Source: Lactarius indigo | Lineage: Eukaryota > Basidiomycota > Agaricomycetes > Russulales > Russulaceae | NCBI GenBank assembly: GCA_025766275.1 | Contig: JAFKAC010000055.1 | Span: 124,001-188,000, forward strand | Reading direction: 5' to 3' | DNA length: 64,000 nt | Part shown: positions 54,470-64,000 of the stretch, piece by piece | Layout: the number at the start of each line of letters is the position of its first letter | How positions within the stretch are numbered: the stretch's first letter is position 1 | Made by a program: the position numbers and the translations under genes | Notes under the pieces: generated by a model | What the model saw: the letters and a program-made list of their open reading frames with translations, nothing else | Told to the model about the DNA's origin: nothing | Database searches by the model: none

Positions 54470-55530
54470 GGAGAAACGGTTCGCTCTTTTACGGCCTGTC
54501 CTGCTAATGGGGGAGGGTGAATCAGACTTTATCCACGACAGACAAGGTAATTACCGTGAAAAGTATCCGGAAAGCGGTGGCGTGCTTGCAAGGGTGATAC
54601 CAAAGTATTCTTCGCGAGACACAGGGAATGTGCTGGGAACATTCTATTTCCTTGTGGAGCACATGCACACATACGATCGCTTGTGGGGATTGACGGGAAA
54701 ATTTATCGATGTGATAGCCAATACCTCGGCGGGGTAACAAAATGAATCCCCAGCTGGGTCCTGGCTCTGAATGCTCTGAACAGGGCAAACGCGTCCCTGC
54801 TCAGTCACCTGTCATCAACACGTGTTGACCCTAAGTTAATCTCGCAGATTCGAAAGACCTCGAAAGAACTTCCGCACTACATAGGCTAAGGTCATGGGAA
54901 CGGCTCCACACAATATTGGCGGCACGATCTCAGAGTCAGTAATCGGAGCCAGATAATAAGACGACGAGGTTGGGCGCGTAGTCAAAATCGATGAGGGCAA
55001 AGCCTAAGGGTCGGGGGTCGAGACTACGGGCTTCCGAGTCGTTCCAGAAGAGTTTGCTGCGCGAGCATAGCACGCGGCGAATGTATGTGGAAGAAACCCT
55101 GATGTAGAGATATGGGGTAAGGTGCTATTCGGTGCAACTTTTGCTCATGGTTCTCCGACATGATCGGACGACGCGGTAGACATATCTGAACTTCAGGCCC
55201 TTGGAGGTGATACTTTCGGTTTCAGAAAGACGCGTATGACTGATGATCGCGCTCTCGGACCACTCTTCAGGCCTTCAGGGCTCAGGTCATTTAAGGTCCG
55301 CGTCGTATCACGATTACGTCACGACTTTGTGTCACCTCTCACGTCCCGTCCAACCCGAATGGCTAACGGACAACCAGAACCCTGCGATTGGCCATAAATC
55401 CACGACAATTGTTTTCAAATTGAATTGAACCAACGGAAGGAGCTATTAAGTCATAGAAAGCGAGCTGTTTTGAGCGTGCCGCATTTCGGCTTGAGGAATG
55501 TGCACAAAGTAGGACGAACGAATGTGACGT
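54470..55530 (-). repeat. lectin upstream region and SPC1-linked module, last copy
   Basis: 54470-55120 matches 41440-42060; 55130-55530 matches 42150-42780. No SPC1 copy follows. The duplicated zone ends here. Confidence 0.55.
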
Positions 55531-56423
55531 ACGGATGCGGATGCATAGGACGCGACAAGGGATGCGACGTTAATCGCAATCAGAAGAGAAAACTCGGTAT
55601 AGCCTGCTTTAGGTCAAGAATCGGTTGTTTTCATGTGGAGTATAGAAGTCATCGAGATGGAAATCAGGTGCAACTGGCACGTCATGTCAATGAGATCATG
55701 GGAACTCACCCCCACGTCTGCCTGTCTAGTTGAGCCGGTGTTTAGTAACGTGGGTCGCAAGCGTTACAGCCGAATTGCCATGGAAGCGACTGCTTCGTTG
55801 TTTCATCCCAACGTCCTACTCCCTCTGGGTCGACTCTTGCATCGTACGTCTCCAAAGAGACTTCAAGGCCATGCCGCGGCGAAGGCAGTTTACAAGCGGT
55901 GTAACAATGCGATGGCCCAGTCTATCGGCACTCCTGTCTGTCGATAGACGTGACACACACAAAAGGTCGCGTGAGTGCCCCACCACATGCCAGGATATAG
56001 TAGCCGCTCTCCAGTCTCCTGGCTAATATGAATAACCCTGCGCGGAGTCGACGATAGGAAGAGAGGAGTCGACTGTGGGAGTTACGGAAAGAGCGGGGCC
56101 CGTGGGAACTGGAGCGGTAATTGCGGCAAGTATGCCCGCGCAGTTGCGGTGCAGGCAAATTCTGCAAGACCTTCCAGTTCGAGTCCCAATCCTAGCTTCC
56201 CTGCCTTCCCACCGCGTTTTCCACGCGGAAAGAAAGGGATTCGCTTCCTTCACTTGGTCCTCCGTGGGCCCGCGATCCCGTTCTCCGTTTTTCGCGCTGG
56301 AATATCCTTGGAATACCGATACGGACACCTCGTCACGAGTGACCGACTTCCCCGCCTCTATACATTCACGACTACAAATACCACGTCCCTACTCGTGCTC
56401 ATACCCCGCACAACCCTGCAATC
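55531..56423. other. xylulokinase upstream region
   Basis: Only short frames. Nothing is recognised up to the start codon at 56424. Confidence 0.45.
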
Positions 56424-59369
56424 ATGCCTGGCCCAGCCTTGTTCCTCGGTCTTGAACTCTCGACCGATCAACTTCGCGCAACGATAGTAGACGAAAATTT
56501 GGAGCTGGTTGGTGTTGAGGCTGTGGATTTCGACACAGCACTTTCCGAATACCAGTGAGTACCCTCACTTTCGCAAGTGTCGAGACGGATGGAGAAAGGT
56601 GGGATTAGTGTCGATAGCGGACGGGGACCTTCTGCACACAGGCTGCTTGGTCGTCGGGTTTGTCAACACAGGCAGATTTTTTTTCTTCGCCTTGTTATCT
56701 TGGTTGGCACTGGGTGATACACGTATTGTCCAACGTGACAATGGCTTATCAGCCTTCTGTGTGCGATGACAGGTATCGGAAGTGGCTCAGTCTGTCCTTT
56801 CCCATCCGTGTCTTCGCGATGCGTACGCGTAGTATGAGCTGTTCTGACTCGCTGCAGAACACAGGGTGGCATCTTTACTACCCCAGGAGACGCGTACACG
56901 ACACCGGTGGATATGTGGGTAAAAGCCCTTGGTGAGTATTTTTCCTCCGCGGAATCAAAGTGCTCATTGCTGATGAAAATCAAATTAATCTCTGATCGGG
57001 ATCGAATCTTCACCGCTGTCCCTTGTCTGCTATCTTTCGCTTTGTTACTCCAGATTTTCTCTTGGAGGAAATTAGCCGGAATCACGAAGTCTCAAGAATT
57101 AAGTCAATTGGTGGTGCAGCCCAGGTGAGAACCGCCACCGCGTCCTTCGCGTTCAACGCAAAGATCTTTAGTCAAGATCGCTCATCACGTGATCCATTCA
57201 GCCCGCCCTTGTGTGGTGGAAATCGACTCCCGTGCCTAATTTCCCTTCCCTCGATTCCCGACTGCCATTACACCCTCAGCTCTCACCGAACACTTTCTCC
57301 TTACCAAATACCCCCGTAGCCCAGGACACTTTTTCCCACTCTCATGCTCTCAGCATTGAGGCTATGCTCGGTGGTCCCGATCACATGGCCGCCCGTGTCG
57401 GAACTTGCGCCAATTCATCCCTTGTTGCTGCACAGATACTTCGTGTCCGCGAGACTTCTCCAGATACATGGGCCCGGACGGGACGCGTCCAAATTGCTTC
57501 TGCGTTCCTTGCAAGTCTTATTTCTGGCACCTGGATCAGCATGGGAGAGGCGGAAGCATGCGCCACGGGTATGTACGTATATGCTTCGGGTGGTCAAGGT
57601 CATTGGGACGACGAAGTTATCGAATATATCGCCGGTTCCCGAGAAGAGGCGTGGCGTGTTCGCGGTTGGCTAGGAGACGTTGACGTCTCTGGTGGCGGAC
57701 GACGGGTCGCAACGGTCTCACGATACCTCGTCGACAGATATGGATTCGAACCTGGTAGGTCTGTTGTTTTGAATCTTCGAGAATAATCTTTATTGACACC
57801 GTTAAGATACCATAATCGCGTCATTCACTGCCGACTACCTGTCGACTTATCTCTCCCTGGTACCTTCACCTTCCGATGCTGTCCTCTCATTCGGCCCTAT
57901 GGATTTTCTCCTCACGAGCGCCCCTCACTACCTGCCAAGTCGGCTGTATAGTGTTTACCCACATCCTGCCCAGGACCCAAGTGAAAAGCGAAAATACATC
58001 ATCATGTTGACAAGCAGGTATGACGTAATTTGGCTGGTTGTGTTCCTATTTCTAATCCATCTCAGAAACGCGGATGTTCCTCGGGCGCTTGTGAGGGACA
58101 TGTACACGAAATCATGGAGCGCATTCGACCGCCTTGTATCCGTTGTTCCACCTGGCGGTTCCATAGGGTATGTCCCATGAGCCAACCTCTAAAGCTTTGT
58201 CCCCTATTTACACGACTATTCGCAGCCTAGACGACAAGCTATTTAGCTTTTGGCTTCTTCAAGGTGATAGCCACCCACTATCGCATGTCAAAGGCATTTT
58301 CCGCTTCGAGACGGGCGTGAAAGTGAACGAGTTCCGCGACCTACGTGCCAACCCCCGGTGCCTAGTCGAGAGTCAGGTGCTCTCTTTTCGCGTGCGATGG
58401 GCGCGTATGACATCCACGGGTGCACTTGGTGCAGCTGTAGGTCGTGCACGGGGCAGCAGCTCACTGGTGACTAGCAGCGCTGCAGCATCCCCTGGTCCTG
58501 GCCAGCGGACGGGCACGCCAACGCTGGGCGGGGTACCCCCATCTGGGCTAGGCTTGTCATTTGACCCATACGACTCATCTTCATTACCCGGACGAATACT
58601 CACTACCGGTGCCGCGATCAATTTCCCCGCTGTTGCGTCGCTCGTCAGCGAACTTTTTAACGCACCCGTATTCGTTCCAACGACCCAGCTCGACTCGGCT
58701 CAAATCACGCCTCACCGCAATGCACCGGCTAAAGGATACCCCGGACGTGCGGCTTTGGGGGGCGCATACGTTGCACGATGGGTTTGGAGTAAGGAGCGCG
58801 GGACGGGACGCGGCAGCTTCGAGGAGGAGGTGCGGCGACTGCTCTCGAAACGCTGGGTGACAAGCGGCGGCACTCCGGTCCGGACTCATGTTGGCGGAGA
58901 GACTCCCGCGGGCAGCGGTGCCAACACACCCTACGGCAATCGGCGTACGGGTTTCGGTGCTGCGGTTCTCGAAGAAGAGGAAGAGGATACGCTTGAGGAA
59001 GAGATGGAGCGTCTCGGGGGGGACGCATTTGGCGAGGGGGAGCTCGCGGCGCGCTTACGTACTGTGACTGGGTCAAGTACGGCAACGACCGCGACCGCGA
59101 CCGGTACGTCGACGAGCTCAAGTGGCGCGCTCCCCTCGACGACATTTACGACGCCTGAAATTGGAACGACCAACACAAGCTCAAGCGGCGAAGGCGCAAC
59201 TGCAGTCACGACGCTTATGCCAGTCACGGCGCTGCCGACGGGCGAAGCGGAAACGCAAGTCGGGTTAGCGAAGGTCGCGGAGCCAGACGTCGATGCGTTC
59301 ATGGCGTACGCGGCGATCGTGCCCGAGTATTGTCGACTAGAAGGGATGCTGGTGAAGGCGCTGGTGTGA
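56424..59369 (+). CDS. XKS1: D-xylulose kinase (FGGY family)
   Basis: Seven exons (56424-56554, 56858-56931, 57054-57124, 57202-57754, 57807-58017, 58066-58167, 58226-59369) join in frame to 761 residues plus TGA. The enzyme phosphorylates D-xylulose to xylulose 5-phosphate, feeding the pentose phosphate pathway. Visible family marks are LFLGLELSTDQLRA (phosphate loop 1), YQTQGGIFTTPGDAYTTPVDMWVKAL, KSIGGAAQ, then ALVWW, MLGGPDHMAARVG, and GDVDVSGGGRRVATVSRYLV. NADVPRALVRDMYTKSW and PPGGSIG follow. Typical enzymes are about 550-600 residues; the excess is Ser/Thr/Gly- and Glu-rich low complexity inserted in the last exon (SSSLVTSSAAASPGPGQ, LEEEEEDTLEEE). The first intron is long (303 nt). 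The frame is fully open, so it is probably functional. Confidence 0.88.
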
Positions 59370-59957
59370 TGGATCGTTGGATTGTGTTCTTGCTCTGACC
59401 TGCTCTGCTTGCTTGCAAGGTTGTCGTCGCGTGTTCATTGAAGAACAAGGAAAACAAAAAGGGATGGCGTCATCTATATCACACATACCCCGTTGCATAT
59501 CCACGCTCGTAGTAATAGTGACCCCGCAACACTACGATCAACATGACCTGTACGCTATCCATGAATGTACGTCAAATTCAGGATTTTTGCAATCTTTTGC
59601 CATTGCCACCGCCGCGGCGGTATCCGGGTCCACAACATCACAACCCACGCCCTCGTCTCCAAGTCGTGATGCAGAAAGTCACGACGGCACGCAGGGGCTC
59701 TGACAGTCGTCTTTGTGTTTTATGTCTCACCATTTCTCGGCCCCATAGACCGATGTATAGGTTCCCTGGCGACCCACAAACGCGGCAGTCCGCCGTCCAC
59801 ATACCCCTAACAGTGTCATCGTTTCTGGTCCACATAGTCGGCCACATTTTCAGAAGGAACAATCGATGCATCTCACCGGACACAGCCTCTTGTTTGTGTC
59901 TTTGGGCCTGTGCTTAAATTGCTCTCGAAACGCGCCGTGTTTTCGCAGCATTGCCAC
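59370..59957. other. intergenic
   Basis: Short spacer between two genes of the same strand. An upstream open frame runs into the F-box gene from 59910 but adds no conserved sequence. Confidence 0.5.
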
Positions 59958-61251
59958 ATGGCCAAACTCCCAGACCTTCCTCTCGAAACCCTTCTCGATA
60001 TCATCGACTGGTCTCTACAATCATGGGGACATACATACGACCGCTTCCTTCAGCTCAACAGCCTCTCGCTGGTCTGCAGGTACTTCCACGGCATCACCGC
60101 TCCCATCATCTTCCGCAAGTATAGGCTTCAGCTACGTGAAGCCCCGCGCAAACTCGGCGCCCCAGACCCTACATGTTTTCTCACCGGTACATCCCTCCTG
60201 ACGTGGAACGAAGTCGGCATTCGCGCCCGTCTGGGGCACCTCCGAAAAAACGCCGCTTTCGTCCGCGAGCTTCGGATAGTCGACTGGGGTCAGTCGCTGG
60301 GTAAGGTCTGCCTCGGCGTCGAGGCCGGACCTGCGCCATTCGATCCCACATCACTACTCGACACTCTGGACGCGGTCACCGATGTCACTTCGGTCGTCTT
60401 CGAGGCCACAAAACAGTTCCACAGGAACACTCATTTTCCGGTTGAACTGTGGCATTGGCTGTCGCGGGTCAATCCCGCGAGCGTGTCTTTCGATGGATCC
60501 TTCGCGTTTCCCTTAGATCTAGGGTCCTTTCCCTCCATTCGATCGATGTCTCTCCGCGCGAGCTGCGAGGCGGCTAGAGTAGTAGAGGTGAGTCTTCGCC
60601 GCGTGCCTCTGAAAGGGCGGGCGTGGTTGACACATTAGCAGGCCGCGCATCCTGCGCTTCTCGAAATCAGTGTTGAATCCACGGATCAGAAGGATCACTG
60701 TTTCGAAAATACTTTACGACCATATCCCTCCATGAAACAGTTGGACATCAAATTCCGTCACTACGGCGATTGGATCCCGTACGGCTACTTCGATTTCACG
60801 ACGTACCCAGAAGACGCTAGCGTCGCAATACATATGAAAGTGCCAGACACTGAGACATATATTGAAGCGCCGGTGAGTGTAGCCCGTCTCGCCATAGTGG
60901 CTGCCTCTAATTGGGCATCGACCATAACAGGGAGCGTGGACGACAACAGAAGAACATCTCAAGCGAGTATTTGTCGATGACTTTGAGAAGCTCGATGTCC
61001 GTCGCGATGATGGGTCGGATACATTCATTATTTCTCGCCCGCCACCGGGACGGGTGGTAGGTGTCCGTGACCTCCACCTGCCGCAAACAGATGGGGACAA
61101 AGAAGCCGTGCTTGGGTTCGAGCAGGCAGTACTTGCTGCGTTGCCGGATCACCAAATGCTTAATGGCCCGATTGATGCCGCCTTTTGGAACAACCTGGAC
61201 GCTGTATTCGCGAAAGTATATACTCAAACATTTGAGGCCTTAGCCGCGTAG
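59958..61251 (+). CDS. F-box protein, unrelated subfamily
   Basis: Three exons (59958-60587, 60639-60872, 60931-61251) join in frame to 394 residues plus TAG. Introns of 51 and 58 nt have GTGAGT donors and phase 0. The N-terminus MAKLPDLPLETLLDIIDW..FLQLNSLSLVCRYFHGI is an F-box; the remainder has no recognised repeat. Presumed role: adaptor of an SCF ubiquitin ligase. It shares no visible similarity with the F-box trio at 9-28 kb beyond the motif itself. I chose the start at 59958 because the F-box begins there. Confidence 0.75.
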
Positions 61252-61954
61252 ATGTAATGGATTTGGACAGCCACGAAGGAGACCGAGCACACGCGCGAGG
61301 GCGAATGGGGGTGGGAATGCACTATGATAGACAGACAAAGACAATTGTCTAGGCGTAAGTAAAATGTAAGGGAATAAACGTAAAGACTATTCTCGGAGTC
61401 ACCTTGAAATCGCGGGTAAGGCGATCACCGAGGACTACGCGAGTACACTACGAGGTAGATATGCACGGTGCTAGAAAACGCGAAGTACCGTAAGTACCGA
61501 ATTCACACGGACTGTGATTCCACGATATGACTCGGAGACGAAAACGCTAGTTTAGGTCAGAGAAAACTCGGAAAAGTAATCAACTTGAATCAATCAAAGA
61601 GACAGTCAGAAAAGGGTGTGATTGCCAACGCGAGCCACGCAGGCCTCGTGTGCGCTGAGAGCTTAACAGTAGAGATTTTGGGTGGCACCCAATACATTTT
61701 GCCTAAGCCAAAAGGTGATAATAACCTAGGAACCTCGATAGGAACGGATCAAAAAAAAGAACCTTGATAAGAACAAGCAAGGGCCCAGCGGCGTGCACAA
61801 CGGGCGTGCGGTGGGCGTCATCGGGCTCGGCCTTGTCGCGCTTGAATCATGGTTGCACCTTCAGGAGATTTATTGTATGTGATGGGGATCACCCGGGAAA
61901 TAGCGCAAGGATGAGCGTCCTATGTTAGGAGCGCGCCCCTACAGTAATGCTGAT
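61252..61954. other. intergenic, nothing recognised
   Basis: No coding or repeat signal that I can support. Confidence 0.5.
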
Positions 61955-62320
61955 ATCGGGAATGAAAATTTTATGAAACCATCGAAGTGCGTTCTTCCCA
62001 TGGTTCTTCCCCCAATTCCCAATACTTGGGGGCGCATCACCATGCCCTTTGTCGGTGTGAAAGGGATAATTAACCCACAGAAACCCGTGACTCAAGTGTA
62101 AAGGTCTCAAAAGGCGATTATGGAGCTGAAGCGCTGAAGAGCGAGCCACGTAAGCAGACCGCCTTCATCGTCGATCTCCCGGATGACATTGTCGCCATTT
62201 ACCGGCTGTTGCAGAGGTTCCACGTAGGTCTATCTCCTTTTCTTTCCATCACATATCATTATTTGAATGCAGGGGGAGTATCAAGCGCATAGGAATGTCA
62301 ATTATCGCATGTATGCGTGC
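61955..62320 (+). repeat. direct repeat, copy 1
   Basis: It matches 63605-63960: CTGATATCGGGAATGAAA, ACCATCGAAGTG, AGAAACCCGTGACTCAA.TGTAAAGG, GATCTC.CGGAT and CAGAGGTTCCA. A plus-strand frame here reads TAFIVDLPDDIVAIYRLLQRF before a GTAGGT donor, so the repeat may contain a decayed exon. It is vaguely like the LP.DD segment of BTB domains, but too short to call. Confidence 0.6.
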
Positions 62321-63604
62321 CATGTAGTTGTAAGCCTTGTATCCACGTTACGTCAGGAAAACATGATTCCGATCGCGGTGTCGTAATTATGTCGCCCAAA
62401 GAGCGAGTCATGCTGGGATTCCAGCTCACTGGTTATTCCCTCAATCACGATTGTTTGGAAAGCTCCCCGGTGAAACTTTAACGAGGTGCAGTCCTCCTCT
62501 CCTGTGAAGCTACACTCGACTCCAGCGATATACGAGTTCCTCAGCTTCCTGGACCTGTTCACAGGCTTTATCGGCGGTGTTTGTGTCTTACGCGATTTTC
62601 TTCCTCACAGAGCCGTGGCTCAGTTCAACAGCCTTCCAGTGGGTCATTGACCGTGCGGATTGCGAGAGTTGAACGTTGAATACTCACATTAGAACTGCGG
62701 ACGTCATCCTGCAGGCGTACCTGCCTTGTTTCTCCTGCTGACCCTTTGAAGGGCATAAATCAGGGACATATCGAGCGCAAGCGCACGGTAGTAACGGTGA
62801 TCCGAGTCGACTTTTTCAAATTCCTTAGAACGTACCTCAGTTGGCTGTCTTGCGTGTCCCCTGACTTTCCCAGTTCTTTGATCACGGAGAAAATTCCAAC
62901 CCAACCCCGTATTTATTATTTTGGAGTCATAATGTCTACAAGCCAGTGGTCACTGTGTAAAGATCGTGCCGGTAATTTCACATTCTACTGACGTTGCGTG
63001 ACCTTCGCATAATTCCTAGACGTAGAAGGTGGGAAAAATAAAAGTGTTTGGCTCCTTGAACCAGTGGAGGGCTCAGGAGGACGAATGGTGGCAAAGATGC
63101 GCTCAATGCCACTCCTACTTCGTCACTCCGGCAGAGAGCGGCCCCGTGATGTTTCATTTTTGCGTCTTCAGTGATTCGGTCTCCGGCCCAACTACACTCC
63201 TAACCGCTCACGCCTCTCACTTGTTCTCCCTCTCTCTTTCGTTTGTCGCTGTTCTAAAGCACTACCAGAAATACACATAATTGTATTGAGTTCGAAAGCC
63301 CGTGGGTTGTGCCACGTTTTCAGAACGGCTCCAAGATCGTGTTTCCTATCCTAGCCTACCCTCTCCGAGTCTTGCACACATTCTTCCAATCTCATCTTAT
63401 CTCTGGTCCTTTCCAATCTTCCACCTTCCTTCATTTCCTACATTCTGTAGGACATAGGTTGGACGCTGTCTCTCGTGAGCCAATCGTTCCCTAAATCCGA
63501 GGTGGGGCTTCAATGAGGTACTGTAATTGTGGTTCACTGCCAAAATCGCCCATGTCGTCGAGAAAAGAAAACTCGTGCCCGCATGCCTGTGGTGCCGCAT
63601 TAGG
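62321..63604. other. between the direct repeats
   Basis: No gene or transposon domain is visible, so I do not read the flanking repeats as LTRs. Confidence 0.45.
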
Positions 63605-63960
63605 CGACAACACTGATATCGGGAATGAAACCATCGAAGTGTGCCCCTCTTCCCACCCGCAATACTTGGCAGTGTATGGCCATGTCCTTTATTGGCGTGA
63701 AAAGCGTATCAAACTTCAGAAGCCCGTGACTCAAATGTAAAGGGCTCAGAATGGTATTACGAAACTCAAGGCTGAGCCATGGAAGCAGGCCACCTTTATC
63801 CTCGATCTCTCGGATATTATAATCGTTCACGGGCGGGAGCAGAGGTTCCATGTGTGTTTCTATCTACTTTTCTCTCCATTACCTATGCCTATTCGAGTAC
63901 GGGAGCGGTGCTAAGTGAATAGGAACGTCAATAGCGCATGCGTGCGTGCGTGTCGGGTGG
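63605..63960 (+). repeat. direct repeat, copy 2
   Basis: Partner of 61955-62320. The plus-strand frame corresponding to the copy-1 exon trace is partly open (ATFILDLSDIIIVHG..QRFHV). Confidence 0.6.
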
Positions 63961-64000
63961 TTTGTCAACATGCCATTTGTCCAAGTCATGACGAGACCGT

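Noticed and set aside
61955..63960. LTR pair of a retrotransposon
   Set aside because: No gag, protease, RT or integrase sequence and no TG..CA ends or primer-binding site between the repeats.
1..64000. CRISPR array or bacterial operon
   Set aside because: No regularly spaced short repeats; all recognisable genes carry spliceosomal introns or fungal families.

Overview
The window is eukaryotic DNA from a basidiomycete fungus, most likely an Agaricomycete. Genes are split by many short GT-AG introns (mostly 46-75 nt, often with a CTNAC branch site before the acceptor). The families are also typical of this class: F-box proteins with the LPD..LLE.FDFY start, ricin-B-type lectins, and a basidiomycete orphan family with a PD-(D/E)XK-like signature. 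No bacterial features were seen. I rebuilt gene models by hand from splice signals; every model marked intact sums to a whole number of codons.

Housekeeping or single-copy genes: a 7-exon hypothetical gene (3483-5649), a HAD phosphatase (11939-12965, minus), a splicing factor SF3b14/p14 (26172-26655, minus), a KIN1-type protein kinase with a KA1 domain (30915-35455, minus), signal peptidase subunit SPC1 (36115-36547, minus), a xylulokinase (56424-59369) and an F-box protein (59958-61251).

The rest is largely a mosaic of segmental duplications. From 7.7 to 30 kb, three F-box genes (one intact, one frameshifted, one trimmed at its C-terminus) sit with one intact and two decayed HAD phosphatase copies and a recurrent downstream flank. 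In the same stretch, two PD-(D/E)XK-like paralogues each lie beside a decayed minus-strand copy of the 5' end of the KIN1 gene, including part of its long first intron. A relict LTR-retrotransposon gag and a decayed carboxypeptidase S-like gene lie between them.

From 36 to 55.5 kb the repeating unit is a lectin gene, its TATA-containing upstream region, and a module derived from SPC1. Only the first SPC1 copy is intact. The lectins comprise three two-domain genes (40205-41439 minus, 44170-45424 plus, 48667-49927 plus), one intact single-domain gene (51386-51995 minus) and two pseudogenes. The two-domain genes look at first like adjacent pairs of lectin genes. Splicing of a conserved intron joins each pair in frame, and two of the three second domains have lost their own start codon. 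In the single-domain gene the same intron leads to a tiny terminal exon holding the stop.

The lectin array is the most distinctive system here: it appears to record how a single-domain lectin became a two-domain one through tandem duplication plus loss of a stop in a terminal micro-exon.
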